Source: Mumia quercus
Lineage (GTDB): Bacteria > Actinomycetota > Actinomycetes > Propionibacteriales > Nocardioidaceae
Length of the DNA: 64,000 nt
Assembly: GCF_025506335.1 (NCBI RefSeq)
Contig: NZ_JANZYO010000005.1
Coordinates: 248,001 to 312,000 of the forward strand
Reading direction: 5' to 3'
Under the pieces are notes generated by a model that was not told where the DNA came from, made no database searches, and saw only the letters and a list, made by a program, of their open reading frames with translations. Positions 34,278-45,143 of the stretch are shown here, one piece after another (the first letter of the stretch is position 1; each line of letters opens with the position of its first letter). The position numbers and the translations under genes were made by a program.

Positions 34278-34640
34278 ATGGGCCTCTTCCGCCGCAAGAA
34301 GCGAAGCCGTACCGGTGGCGGTGCCGTGGTCTCCGACAGGGCCGCCGACGCGACCGATCGGGCCCACCTCGAGAAGTTCCTCGCGGGGCGCACCGGCGTC
34401 GAGGGGTTCGTCGAGCCGCCGACGGCGGTCTCGCAGGTGACGCTGCTGCTGGTCGCCAAGGACGGCGAGTGGACGCGTCGGCGTGTCCCGTCGGCGGCGT
34501 GGGCGCACGACTTCGGCAACAAGAACCAGGTGCCGACGTACGACGCCGCCGTGGTCGGCTACCCCCAGCGCATGCGCGAGTACAACCGCCGGGTCGCCGC
34601 CGAGCGCAAGCGGCGCGACCGCGAGGCCTCGGAGGGCTGA
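34278..34640 (+). CDS. uncharacterised 120-residue basic protein
   Basis: The protein starts with a strongly basic segment (MGLFRRKKRSR). A conserved-looking middle contains VTLLLVAKDGEWTRRRV and VPTYDAAVVGYPQRM. I recognise it only as a small actinobacterial protein. No catalytic motif is visible. AGGAG lies 8-9 nt before the ATG. It is divergent from lpdA and 16 bp from the convergent pepA stop. The regular codon use supports it as real. Confidence 0.65.
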   Translation: MGLFRRKKRSRTGGGAVVSDRAADATDRAHLEKFLAGRTGVEGFVEPPTAVSQVTLLLVAKDGEWTRRRVPSAAWAHDFGNKNQVPTYDAAVVGYPQRMREYNRRVAAERKRRDREASEG

Positions 34641-34656
34641 CCCGGCGGCGTCGCGG

Positions 34657-36171
34657 TCAGTCGATCGTCTTCGCGAGGCTCTCGGCCAGGCCGACCAGCG
34701 TCCGTACGCTCGCCCCCGTCCCGCCCTTCGGCACCTCGTCGTAGGCGCCCGCGTCGTTGAACGCCGGGCCGGCGATGTCGAGGTGCGCCCAGGTCGTCTC
34801 GCCGACGAACTGCTGGAGGAACGCGGCCGCGAACAGCGTCCCGCCGGCGGGCTTGGGGTTGTGCTGACGGAGGTCGGCGATGTCGGAGCTCTTGACGCGG
34901 CTCGTCACCTCTTCGGTGATCGGGAGCGGCCAGAACGCCTCGCCGAGCGCGTCGCCGATCTCGACGACCTTGCTGCGCAGGGCGTCGTCGTTGCCGAGGA
35001 CGCCGGCGGTCCGCTCGCCGAGCGCCACCACGCACGCGCCCGTGAGGGTGGCGACGTCGACGAGGACGTCGGGCTCCGCCTCGTTCGCGACGACGAGCGC
35101 GTCGGCGAGCACCAGGCGCCCCTCGGCGTCGGTGTTGTGGACCTCGACGGTCGTGCCGCCGCGGATCGTCAGCACGTCACCAGGACGCAGGGCCGACCCG
35201 CTCGGCATGTTCTCGGCCATCGGGACCACGCACGTGACGCGGACCGGGAGCTCGAGCGCGGCGATGGCCAGCGTGGCGGCCACGACCGATGCGGCGCCGG
35301 CCATGTCGCACTTCATCGTCATCATGCTCGCGCCCGGCTTGAGGCTCAGACCGCCGGAGTCGAAGGTGATGCCCTTTCCGACGAGCGCGAGGTGGGCGGC
35401 CGGCTTCTTGGGCTTGTAGGTGAGCTGGACGAGGCGTGGCGGGTGTGTCGAGCCCTGCCCGACGCCGAGGACGCCGCCGCAGCCTTCCTTCGCGAGGCGA
35501 GCCTCGTCCCAGACGGTGACCTTGACGCCGGAGACGTCCTTGGCCGCCTCGACGACCTCGTCGGCGAACGTCGCGGGCGTGAGGTCACCGGGGCCGGTGT
35601 TGACCCAGTCGCGGGTGCGGTTGACCGCGGCCGCAGTGGGCAGCGCGGCGTCGAGCGCGGCGATCGCGTCGGCGTCACGCGACAGGCGGGTGAGGATCAC
35701 GACCGCGTTGGGACGGTCGGCCGCCTCCTCGCGGTCCTCGTTGCGGGTGCGGTACCGGTCGAACCGGTAGCCGCCCAGGAGCGCCCCCTCGGCGATCGCG
35801 CGGACCGCTCCCGCGTCGGCGGTCGGGAGCGCGAAGGTCACGGTCGACGCGTTGTGGACGGCCTTCACCGCCTTGGCGGCGGCCTTGCGCAGCGCGGTCG
35901 GCGTCGGGTCCTGCGCGAGACCGACGGCGATGACGGTGGCGGCCTTGATGACGCCGGCGGTCGGGAGGACAGCGAGGTCGCCGGGCTTGCCGCGGAAGCC
36001 CAGTGCGGTCAGCGTCGGTCCGAACGAACGCCCGAAGGCGAGTCCGACCGAGTCCGCAGGGGCGAGCGCCTTGAGGTCGGGTCCGACCCCGATGACGACC
36101 ACGTCGGCGCGGGTCGAGGCGGGGGAGGCGGAGCTGAGGGTGAACGAGGGCTCTGCATGCTTCGAGGCCAT
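34657..36171 (-). CDS. pepA: leucyl aminopeptidase (M17)
   Basis: The 504-residue metallopeptidase has an N-terminal macro-like domain and a catalytic M17 domain. GKGITFDSGG supplies Lys and Asp ligands, followed by KCDMAGAA and the M17 signature NTDAEGRLVLADAL. It removes N-terminal residues from peptides as a hexamer. The ATG at 36171 is supported by TAAGGT (36079-wise at 36179-36184) 7 nt upstream, so GTG at 36180 is unlikely. It is divergent from gcvT with 38 bp between the start codons. Confidence 0.95.
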   Translation of the reverse strand: MASKHAEPSFTLSSASPASTRADVVVIGVGPDLKALAPADSVGLAFGRSFGPTLTALGFRGKPGDLAVLPTAGVIKAATVIAVGLAQDPTPTALRKAAAKAVKAVHNASTVTFALPTADAGAVRAIAEGALLGGYRFDRYRTRNEDREEAADRPNAVVILTRLSRDADAIAALDAALPTAAAVNRTRDWVNTGPGDLTPATFADEVVEAAKDVSGVKVTVWDEARLAKEGCGGVLGVGQGSTHPPRLVQLTYKPKKPAAHLALVGKGITFDSGGLSLKPGASMMTMKCDMAGAASVVAATLAIAALELPVRVTCVVPMAENMPSGSALRPGDVLTIRGGTTVEVHNTDAEGRLVLADALVVANEAEPDVLVDVATLTGACVVALGERTAGVLGNDDALRSKVVEIGDALGEAFWPLPITEEVTSRVKSSDIADLRQHNPKPAGGTLFAAAFLQQFVGETTWAHLDIAGPAFNDAGAYDEVPKGGTGASVRTLVGLAESLAKTID

Positions 36172-36178
36172 GCCCGCC

Positions 36179-36203
36179 ACCTTAGCGAGGGTCGGGATAG
36201 GTT
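36179..36203. promoter_or_regulatory. divergent leaderless promoters of pepA and gcvT
   Basis: TAAGGT at 36179-36184 (minus strand) is 7 nt from the pepA ATG, and TAGGTT at 36198-36203 (plus strand) is 6 nt from the gcvT ATG. The two -10 elements are back to back. Confidence 0.65.
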
Positions 36204-36209
36204 TCGGAC

Positions 36210-37301
36210 ATGACGCTTGCCCAGTCGCCGCTGCACCGTCGTCACCTCGAGCTCGGAGCCAAGCTCGCGGAGTTCGGCGGGTGGGAGATGCCCCTGGAGT
36301 ACGCCGGCGGGGGAGTCCTCGCCGAGCACAAGGCCGTACGCGAGGCCGTCGGCGTCTTCGACGTCAGCCACCTCGGCAAGGCGACCGTGCAGGGCGACGG
36401 CGCGGTCGACTACCTCGACACCTGCTTCACCAACGCGCTCGCGAAGATAGGCGCCGGCCAGGCGCAGTACACGCTGTGCTGCGACGACGACGGCGGTGTG
36501 GTCGACGACCTCATCGTCTACCGCAGGGCCGACGACGACGTCCTCCTCGTCCCCAACGCCGCCAACACGGCCGAGGTCGTCCGCCGGCTCCGCGAGCGCG
36601 CCCCCGACGGGCTCACCATCACCGACCGGCACCACGACTTCGCGGTCCTGGCCGTGCAGGGCCCGCGCAGCGACGAGACGCTCGCCGCGATCGGGCTGCC
36701 GGTCTCGCACGACTACATGTCGTACGCCGAGGCCGAGCTCGGGGGTGAGGCGATCACGGTCTGCCGGACCGGCTACACCGGCGAGCGCGGGTACGAGCTG
36801 GTGGTTCCGGCCGCGGCAGCGGTGGCCGCCTGGGACGCGATCATGGCCGCCGGGGAGGCGTACGGCATCCGGGCCTGCGGGCTCGGAGCCCGCGACACGC
36901 TGCGCACCGAGATGGGCTACCCGCTGCACGGTCAGGACCTCTCGCGCGAGATCTCACCGGTGATGGGCCGCGTCGGGTGGGCCGTGGGCTGGGACAAGCC
37001 GCAGTTCTGGGGTCGTGACGCCCTGCTGGCCCAGCGGGCGGCCGGAGAGGTGCCGCTGCTGCGCGGCCTGGTCGCGGCCGGCCGCGGCATCGCCCGGCCG
37101 GGGATGGCGGTGGCCGCCGACGGGGCGGAGGTCGGCCGCGTGACGTCGGGAACGTTCTCGCCGACCCTGCGCAAGGGCATCGCGCTCGCGCTGCTGGACC
37201 GGAGCGTCGCGGTGGGCGACGAGGTCACCGTCGACGTCCGCGGACGTACGGAGACGTTCGTCGTCACGGCACCGCCCTTCGTGGAGTCGTCCACCCGCTG
37301 A
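36210..37301 (+). CDS. gcvT: glycine cleavage system T protein (aminomethyltransferase)
   Basis: The 363-residue folate-dependent enzyme takes the aminomethyl group from lipoylated H protein, forming methylene-THF and ammonia. The start (LHRRHLELGAKLAEFGGWEMPLEY, only a landmark), DVSHLGK, CRTGYTGERGYEL and GLGARDTLR are family signatures. The other glycine-cleavage genes are not in the window. It is expressed from a leaderless promoter divergent from pepA. Its need for lipoylation links it to lipA/lipB. Confidence 0.95.
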   Translation: MTLAQSPLHRRHLELGAKLAEFGGWEMPLEYAGGGVLAEHKAVREAVGVFDVSHLGKATVQGDGAVDYLDTCFTNALAKIGAGQAQYTLCCDDDGGVVDDLIVYRRADDDVLLVPNAANTAEVVRRLRERAPDGLTITDRHHDFAVLAVQGPRSDETLAAIGLPVSHDYMSYAEAELGGEAITVCRTGYTGERGYELVVPAAAAVAAWDAIMAAGEAYGIRACGLGARDTLRTEMGYPLHGQDLSREISPVMGRVGWAVGWDKPQFWGRDALLAQRAAGEVPLLRGLVAAGRGIARPGMAVAADGAEVGRVTSGTFSPTLRKGIALALLDRSVAVGDEVTVDVRGRTETFVVTAPPFVESSTR

Positions 37302-37318
37302 AGCCCTAGGCTGCGGGC

Positions 37319-37519
37319 ATGGTGTGGACCTGGCACTTCGAGACCGTTGACGGCACCCCGGTGACTCCTGACGACGACGGCGGCACGTTCGCGAGCCGCG
37401 GCGACGCCGAGTCGTGGGTCGGCGAGGTCTACACGGACCTGGTCGACCAGGGGGTCGACCAGGTCACGCTGTTCGAGGACGGCCGCGAGGTCTTCGGGCC
37501 GATGTCGCTCCACCCGTAG
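37319..37519 (+). CDS. small acidic conserved protein, 66 residues
   Basis: The protein is rich in Asp, Glu and Gly (VWTWHFETVDG, ASRGDAESWVGE, VTLFEDGREVFGPM) and has no cysteine or membrane segment. It looks like the small acidic proteins that follow gcvT in several actinobacteria, with no assigned function. The start is set by TAGGCT (37307-37312), 6 nt before the ATG. It is probably translated from a leaderless transcript. Confidence 0.75.
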   Translation: MVWTWHFETVDGTPVTPDDDGGTFASRGDAESWVGEVYTDLVDQGVDQVTLFEDGREVFGPMSLHP

Positions 37520-37531
37520 GGGGGCGGCCCC

Positions 37532-38107
37532 TCAGTACGACTCGCCGTGCGCGACCTGCGGCTTCGGCAGGCGCAGGCGCCGGATCTGGGTGCTGCGCAT
37601 GATCGCGTACGCCGTGAGCCCGCGCTTGCTCGCGTCGGGGAAGCGCTGTCCGACCTCGCGCTTGACGCGGCGCACCAGGAAGAACGAGTCGACGACCGCG
37701 CCGACGATGACCAGGACCCACAGCACGTAGATCGCCATGATCGCCCACGGGGAGCGCACCAGGCTCACGAGCAGGATGATGACGAGGACCGGCATGAGGT
37801 ACTCGCCGACGTTGCGCCGCGAGTCGACGATGTTACGGACGAGCCGTCGGACCGGTCCCTTGTCGCGGGGCGGGAGGTAGCGGTCGTCTCCGGTCGACAT
37901 CGCCTCACGGATCTTGACCCGCTCCTTCGACCGGCGCTCGCGCTCGGCCCGGGCCGCGTCCTTGCGCGAGGTCGGCGCCTTGAGCGCGGCCTTGCGTGCC
38001 GCCTCGGCCTCCTTGCGCGTGGGGGTCGGGCGGCCCTTGCCGTCGGGCTTGGGCTCAGGGGCGGCCGGCTCGGGGAGGGCGTCGGTCTCGTTCTTGCGTC
38101 GGAACAC
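37532..38107 (-). CDS. DUF3043 membrane protein
   Basis: The 191-residue protein has a charged N-terminal half rich in Lys, Arg, Glu, Ala and Pro, then two TM helices (about residues 105-150, GEYLMPVLVII and AIYVLWVLVIVG). A basic C-terminal segment follows. It matches the DUF3043 family of actinobacteria, whose function is unknown. The GTG start at 38107 (VFRRKNETD) is preceded by GAGG 5-6 nt upstream. The longer frame is less likely. It is divergent from the PspA cluster. Confidence 0.8.
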   Translation of the reverse strand: MFRRKNETDALPEPAAPEPKPDGKGRPTPTRKEAEAARKAALKAPTSRKDAARAERERRSKERVKIREAMSTGDDRYLPPRDKGPVRRLVRNIVDSRRNVGEYLMPVLVIILLVSLVRSPWAIMAIYVLWVLVIVGAVVDSFFLVRRVKREVGQRFPDASKRGLTAYAIMRSTQIRRLRLPKPQVAHGESY

Positions 38108-38268
38108 TGCTGCCTCGGGTCGTCGGGTGGGGCCGCGGGCGCCTGACGACAGGCCGTCGCGGCGGCGGGGATGGTACGAGACTACCTGTCGTCCTCCGGT
38201 GCCAGAAGGTCGCCGCTGCCCGTAAGGTGGAGGGAACACCTGATCTTGTGAAGGGGACAGACTCCACG

Positions 38269-39036
38269 ATGGGCATCATGAAGCGGATGGGCATGGTCTT
38301 CCGCAGCAAGGCCAACGCAGCGCTCGACAAGGCGGAGGATCCGCGCGAGACGCTCGACTACAGCTACCAGAAGCAGCTCGAGCTGCTTCAGAAGGTCCGT
38401 CGTGGGGTGGCCGACGTCGCGACCAGCCGCAAGCGGGTCGAGCTGCAGATCAACCAGCTGCAGCAGCAGTCGACCAAGCTCCAGGACCAGGCCAAGAAGG
38501 CTCTCGCGGCCAACCGCGAGGACCTCGCGCGCGAGGCGCTGACCCGCCGCTCGGGCCTGGACCAGCAGATCGCCGACCTCAACACGCAGCACGCGTCGCT
38601 GCAGGCCGAGGAGGAGAAGCTCACGCTCGCGTCGAAGCGGCTCCAGGCCAAGGTCGAGTCCTTCCGTACGCGCAAGGAGACGATCAAGGCGACGTACACG
38701 GCGGCGGAGGCCCAGACGCGCATCACCGAGGCGTTCTCCGGCATCTCCGAGGAGATGGGCGACGTCGGTCTGGCCGTGCAGCGTGCCGAGGACAAGACGG
38801 CGCAGATGCAGGCGCGTGCGGGTGCGGTGGACGAGCTGCTCGCGTCCGGTGCGCTCGACGACGTCACCGCGGGCCCGAACGACGACATCAGCCGCGAGCT
38901 CGACGCGCTCGCCTCGAGCTCGAGCGTCGACGCCGAGCTGGAGTCGATGAAGCGTCAGCTCGGCACCGGTGCGGAGAAGCCCGCGCTCGACGCGCCCGAG
39001 TCGACCGAGACCACCAAGCAGGAGGGCCAGGCGTGA
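38269..39036 (+). CDS. pspA: PspA/IM30 (ESCRT-III-like) membrane-stress protein
   Basis: The 255-residue protein is almost all helical, with long coiled-coil heptads rich in Lys, Glu, Gln and Leu. The start MGIMKRMGMVFRSKANAALDKAEDP is only a landmark of the PspA N-terminal amphipathic helix. PspA binds inner-membrane phospholipid and stabilises damaged membrane. A TAAGGT -10 hexamer (38223-38228) gives a leader of about 40 nt. Its stop overlaps the pspAA start (GTGA). It begins the four-gene PspA-PspAA-HtpX-PspAB cluster. Confidence 0.93.
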   Translation: MGIMKRMGMVFRSKANAALDKAEDPRETLDYSYQKQLELLQKVRRGVADVATSRKRVELQINQLQQQSTKLQDQAKKALAANREDLAREALTRRSGLDQQIADLNTQHASLQAEEEKLTLASKRLQAKVESFRTRKETIKATYTAAEAQTRITEAFSGISEEMGDVGLAVQRAEDKTAQMQARAGAVDELLASGALDDVTAGPNDDISRELDALASSSSVDAELESMKRQLGTGAEKPALDAPESTETTKQEGQA

Positions 39037-39311
39037 TCGTCCGGATCATGTCCGAGGGGCAGTTCGACGTCGCCGACGACGCGCTCGACCGCCTCAACGG
39101 GCTCGACGACGCCGTCGAGGCGGCTGTGGCAGCACACGACGAGGAGGCGTTCGGCGACGCGTTGACCAATCTCCTCGATCTCGTCCGGCAGATCGGCAAG
39201 GAGGTCCCCGACGAGGAGCTCGTCGAGTCCGACCTCGTGCTGCCTCCGTCGGACGCCTCGCTCGCCGAGGTCGAGGACCTGCTCGGGGCCGACGGCTTCA
39301 TCCCCGGCTGA
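39033..39311 (+). CDS. pspAA: PspA-associated protein PspAA
   Basis: The 92-residue acidic protein has the PspAA pattern: IVRIMSEGQFDV start, LNGLDDAVEAAV helix, LPPSDASLAEVEDLL and a GFIPG end. PspAA occurs next to PspA in actinobacteria and archaea, and its role is poorly known. The GTG start overlaps the pspA stop, so the two are translated together. Confidence 0.85.
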   Translation: MIVRIMSEGQFDVADDALDRLNGLDDAVEAAVAAHDEEAFGDALTNLLDLVRQIGKEVPDEELVESDLVLPPSDASLAEVEDLLGADGFIPG

Positions 39312-39336
39312 CCCGCACCACCCGACCTCGGTCGTC

Positions 39337-39360
39337 CCCGCGGAACGTGGTTTCCGCGGG
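39337..39360. terminator. hairpin between pspAA and htpX
   Basis: A 9-bp perfect stem (CCCGCGGAA / TTCCGCGGG) with a 6-nt loop. No T-tract follows, so it may be a weak terminator or an RNA processing site. Confidence 0.4.
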
Positions 39361-39431
39361 AACGTCCGAGGCTCGTCGTGCGTTGAAGCAGGACAGGTGG
39401 GTCCCTGCCCGCGGGACCCGAGAGAGGGAAC

Positions 39432-40331
39432 ATGTCGAGGACACGCTTCCGCAGCGACGCCGGTCTGACGCGCCGGATGGGTGCCGTCAGCCTCGGCCTC
39501 GTGGCGCTCTACCTGGCGTTCGGTGCCGTCCTGATCACCGTGATGCCCAACGCGGCCGTCGCCGCGGTGGTGGTCGTCGCGATGGCCTGGGCCCAGTGGT
39601 ACTTCTCCGACAAGCTCGCGCTCGCGTCGATGGGCGCGAGGGTCGTCACGCCTGAGCAGGCCCCCGAGCTGCACGGCATGATCGACCGCCTCTGCGCACT
39701 GGCCGACATGCCGAAACCCACGGTCGCGATCGCCGACACCGACCTCCCGAACGCCTTCGCCACCGGACGCTCTCCGAGCCACTCCGCCGTGTGCGTCACC
39801 ACCGGGATCCTGCGTCGCCTCGACGCCGAAGAGATGGAAGGTGTCCTGAGCCACGAGCTCGCCCACGTCGCCAACCGGGACGTCTCGGTCATGACGGTCG
39901 CCTCGTCGCTCGGTCTGCTCGCCGGCTTCCTCATCCGCTGGTTCCCGTTCATGGGCAACAGCCGCGACCGCAACAACAACGCCGCGCTGATGTTCCTGGT
40001 CGTCTGGATCGCCAGCCTCGTCGCGTACTTCATCAGCTTCCTGCTCACGCGGGCACTGTCGCGCTACCGCGAGCTGAGCGCCGACCGCTCCGGCGCCTAC
40101 CTGACGGGCAAGCCGTCGGCGCTGGCGTCCGCGCTCACCAAGATCACCGGTGACATGGGCCGCATCCCGAGCAAGGACCTGCGCCAGGTCGAGAACATGA
40201 GCGCGTTCTTCTTCGCGACCCCGGCGTTCTCCCGCGACTCGCTCGCCGGCCTGATGAGCTCGCACCCGCCGGTCGAGAAGCGCCTTGAGCAGCTCGCGTC
40301 GATCTCGGCCGACCTCGGCCGTCCGCTCTGA
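39432..40331 (+). CDS. htpX: HtpX-family membrane zinc metalloprotease (M48)
   Basis: The 299-residue membrane protease has two N-terminal TM helices (about residues 18-60), the zinc motif HELAH at 141-145, two more TM segments and the third ligand in ELSADRSGA. HtpX degrades damaged membrane proteins. GAGAGAGGGAAC precedes the ATG. The company of pspA, pspAA and pspAB indicates an envelope-stress function. Confidence 0.94.
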   Translation: MSRTRFRSDAGLTRRMGAVSLGLVALYLAFGAVLITVMPNAAVAAVVVVAMAWAQWYFSDKLALASMGARVVTPEQAPELHGMIDRLCALADMPKPTVAIADTDLPNAFATGRSPSHSAVCVTTGILRRLDAEEMEGVLSHELAHVANRDVSVMTVASSLGLLAGFLIRWFPFMGNSRDRNNNAALMFLVVWIASLVAYFISFLLTRALSRYRELSADRSGAYLTGKPSALASALTKITGDMGRIPSKDLRQVENMSAFFFATPAFSRDSLAGLMSSHPPVEKRLEQLASISADLGRPL

Positions 40332-40338
40332 GGCCGCG

Positions 40339-42260
<1,922 letters not shown>

Positions 42261-42264
42261 TCCC

Positions 42265-43380
42265 GTGCGGGTGCTTGTCGCCCCAGAGGCGTACGCAGGG
42301 CTGCTGAGCGCCCCTGCGGCGGGGGAGGCCCTCGCAACGGGGTGGTCGCGCACCGCACCCCAGGACGTGCTGGACGTCGTCCCGATGTCGGGCGCGGGGC
42401 GCGGCTTCGTCGACGCCCTCGACGCCACGCTGCGGGGCGAGCGGATCGAGCGGGACGTGCGCGGCCCGTCCGGTGCGCCCGTGCCCGGCACGGTGCTGGT
42501 CGTCGAGAGCGGAGGCACTCGTACGGCCTTCGTGGAGGCGGCATCGGCCTGCGGCGCGCACCTGGGCGCCGGGGGAGACCCTCTGGCGGCGACGAGCGCG
42601 GGCGTCGGCGAGCTCGTCGCCCTCGCTCTCGAGGTCGGCGCTGCGCGGGTCGTCGTCGGCCTCGACGACAGCGCTGCGCTCGACGGGGGCGCGGGGCTGC
42701 TGGCCGCCCTCGGCGGGCGGGCGGACGTCCCTCTCGACGCCGGCGCCGAGCGGCTCGCCGGGATCACCGCGGTCGACCTGGACCCCGTACGCGCCCGGCT
42801 CGGGACGGCTGAGCTCGTGGTCGCGACCGACATCGGCCGCCCGCTGCTGGGGCTGTTCGGGGCCGTGAAGACCGACGGGCCGGGCCTGGGGCTCGGCGAC
42901 GCCGACGTCGCGCGTGCCGACGCGCTCCTGGACGCCTTCGTGGTGGCCGCCTGCGGGGCAGAGCCCGCCCGGCGCAAGGGCGCCGACGCCTCCGGCGCCG
43001 GCGCCGCAGGTGGCGTGGGGTTCGCCCTCCAGGCCCTCGGTGCGAGCGTCGTGCCCGGGGTCGCCACGGTCGCCGAGACCGTCGGGCTCCTCGACGCCGC
43101 CAGGGCGAGCGACCTCGTCCTGACCGGGACCCTCTCCTACGACGTGACGTCGCGCGAGGGGACGGTCGTCTACGGCGTCGCAGCCGTCGCCGCCGCCGCG
43201 CTGCGGCCGTGCGTGGTGCTGGCCGACCGGGTCGAGGTCGGCGCGCGCGAGCGCCGTGCGATGGGGGTGGAGGCGGCGTACGCCGCTGCCGACCTGCTGG
43301 AGGCCCAGGCGGGTGCCGATCCGGGGGAGCGGTTGGCGCGGCTCGCCGAGCGGGTGGCGCGCACCTGGTCGTACGCCTGA
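42265..43380 (+). CDS. glycerate kinase type 1
   Basis: The 371-residue protein has the GckA/GlxK-like start VRVLVAPEAYAGLLSAPAAGEAL and middle GLDDSAALDGGAGLLAALGG (both only landmarks). The Gly-rich GAGAAGGVGFAL is a substrate-site signature. It phosphorylates D-glycerate with ATP. The GTG at 42265 starts just 4 bases after the aspT stop, so the two are likely an operon. The mycobacterial homologue (Rv2205c) also lies next to the HesB gene. Confidence 0.9.
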   Translation: MRVLVAPEAYAGLLSAPAAGEALATGWSRTAPQDVLDVVPMSGAGRGFVDALDATLRGERIERDVRGPSGAPVPGTVLVVESGGTRTAFVEAASACGAHLGAGGDPLAATSAGVGELVALALEVGAARVVVGLDDSAALDGGAGLLAALGGRADVPLDAGAERLAGITAVDLDPVRARLGTAELVVATDIGRPLLGLFGAVKTDGPGLGLGDADVARADALLDAFVVAACGAEPARRKGADASGAGAAGGVGFALQALGASVVPGVATVAETVGLLDAARASDLVLTGTLSYDVTSREGTVVYGVAAVAAAALRPCVVLADRVEVGARERRAMGVEAAYAAADLLEAQAGADPGERLARLAERVARTWSYA

Positions 43381-43536
43381 GGCGGCCGGCGCTTCGGTGC
43401 ACGGCGTACGCTGGTGGCAGCCTTGCGGCGCTGCGGTTCCTGCTGCGTATCGTGGTGACGTACGGTGGGAATGAGATGACGAGGCGCCCTGTTCGTTCTT
43501 ACGGACGAGCCCGCACCAGAGACTTCGGGAGAACAC

Positions 43537-43899
43537 ATGACCGTGCAGAGCACCGACGGCACCACAGAGACTGTCAGCGGCGTCGAGCTCACTGACGGCG
43601 CTGCCGCCAAGGTGAAGAGCCTTCTCGAGCAGGAGGGTCGCGATGACCTCGCGCTCCGTATCGCCGTTCAGCCCGGAGGCTGCTCCGGTCTGCGCTACCA
43701 GCTGTTCTTCGACGAGCGCACCCTCGACGGTGACGAGACCCGCGAGTTCGACGGCGTGTCCCTCGTCGTCGACCGCATGAGCGTGCCGTACCTCCACGGC
43801 GCGAAGATCGACTTCGTCGACACGATCGAGAAGCAGGGCTTCACGATCGACAACCCCAACGCGACCGGTTCGTGCGCGTGCGGTGACTCCTTCCACTGA
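43537..43899 (+). CDS. erpA: HesB/IscA/ErpA-type Fe-S cluster assembly protein
   Basis: The 120-residue A-type carrier has the three cysteines of the family: one in PGGCSGLRY (about residue 49) and two in the C-terminal GSCACGDSF. It holds and delivers Fe-S clusters, for example to LipA and other 4Fe-4S proteins. CGGGAGAACAC precedes the ATG. It matches the position of Rv2204c in mycobacteria. ErpA versus IscA cannot be told apart with certainty. Confidence 0.92.
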   Translation: MTVQSTDGTTETVSGVELTDGAAAKVKSLLEQEGRDDLALRIAVQPGGCSGLRYQLFFDERTLDGDETREFDGVSLVVDRMSVPYLHGAKIDFVDTIEKQGFTIDNPNATGSCACGDSFH

Positions 43900-43933
43900 C
43901 AAGCGGGTCATCGACCACCAGAGCCACTGACTT

Positions 43934-43971
43934 TCGGCGAGGGCCGTCCGGGCGACCGGGCGGCCCTCGCC
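43934..43971. terminator. terminator downstream of the Fe-S carrier gene
   Basis: A perfect 12-bp GC-rich inverted repeat (43934-43945 / 43960-43971) with a 14-nt loop stands between the Fe-S carrier gene and the PfkB kinase gene. Confidence 0.6.
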
Positions 43972-44029
43972 GCGTGCCCGCCGGGACGACTATCGTGTCC
44001 TGGCACGCGCCCCACTCCGAGGAGCACCC

Positions 44030-45010
44030 TTGAAGATCGCCGTTTCCGGGTCCATCGCCAACGATCACCTGATGACGTTCACCGGGAAGTTCTCCGACTC
44101 CCTGGTCGTGGAGCAGCTCGACAAGCTCTCCCTGTCGTTCCTCGTCGAGGACCTGGAGATCCGGCGAGGGGGCTGCGGCGCCAACATCGCCTTCGGGCTC
44201 GCCGCCCTGGGCAAGGAGCCCGTCCTGATCGGGGCCGTCGGGCAGGACTTCGACGACTACCGGTCCTGGCTCGAGCGCCACGGCGTGGACTGTGCGGGCG
44301 TCCACATCTCCCAGACCCGCCACACCGCGCGCTTCGTCTGCACCACGGACGCGGCGCAGGCCCAGATCGCCACCTTCTACGCCGGCGCGATGGCCGAGGC
44401 GCGGGAGATCGAGCTCAAGCCGATCTACGACCGCGTCGGCGGCTGGGACATCGTGCTGATCGGTCCGGACGACCCCGAGGGGATGGTCCGTCACACCGAG
44501 GAGTGCCGGACGCGGGGCTACCGGTTCGCCGCCGACCCCTCCCAGCAGCTCGCCTTCGCCGACGGAGCGCTGATCCGTACGCTCATCGACGGCGCGACGT
44601 ACCTCTTCAGCAACGAGTACGAGGCCGCGCTCACCGAGAAGAAGACCGGGTGGAGCGCCGGCGAGATCCAGCAGCGGGTCGGGACGCGCGTCGTCACGCG
44701 AGGAGCGGACGGCGTCAGCGTCTTCGAGGCCGACGGGACCGTGACCGAGGTCCCCGCGATCGCGGGGATCCGTGCCGTCGACCCGACCGGCGTCGGAGAC
44801 GCCTTCCGGGCTGGCTTCCTGGCGGGCCTGGGCGTCGACCTGCCTCACGAGCAGTGCGCCCAGCTGGGCTGCGCGCTCGCGGCGAGCGTCGTGGAGACGA
44901 CGGGGACGCAGGAGTACCGGCTGAAGCGCAGGGACCTCCTGGCGCGGCTCCGGGGCCAGTACGGCGCGGCGGCGGCCCACATCGTAGACGAACGCCTTCC
45001 TGCGTTCTGA
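44030..45010 (+). CDS. PfkB-family sugar/nucleoside kinase (adenosine kinase-like)
   Basis: The 326-residue ribokinase-fold kinase has GGCGANIAFGLAALG near residue 47, the C-terminal DPTGVGDAFRAGFLAG (catalytic Asp and oxyanion hole) and a FSNEYEAA segment. Its place beside the HesB and ctaC genes matches M. tuberculosis adenosine kinase AdoK (Rv2202c), so adenosine is a plausible substrate, but this remains an inference. The start is TTG at 44030, preceded by GAGGAG at about 6 nt. Confidence 0.85.
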   Translation: MKIAVSGSIANDHLMTFTGKFSDSLVVEQLDKLSLSFLVEDLEIRRGGCGANIAFGLAALGKEPVLIGAVGQDFDDYRSWLERHGVDCAGVHISQTRHTARFVCTTDAAQAQIATFYAGAMAEAREIELKPIYDRVGGWDIVLIGPDDPEGMVRHTEECRTRGYRFAADPSQQLAFADGALIRTLIDGATYLFSNEYEAALTEKKTGWSAGEIQQRVGTRVVTRGADGVSVFEADGTVTEVPAIAGIRAVDPTGVGDAFRAGFLAGLGVDLPHEQCAQLGCALAASVVETTGTQEYRLKRRDLLARLRGQYGAAAAHIVDERLPAF

Positions 45011-45143
45011 GGGGACCTCCGACGGCCCCCCTCAGTGCTCTGGAGTAGGGTGCTTCTGTTCGCAGTGAGGCGGTACACGTCGCGTCAGCGGCGCCGGAAA
45101 AGCACACTGCGGTGTGAGTCGATACGAGCCAGAAAGGCGCCTG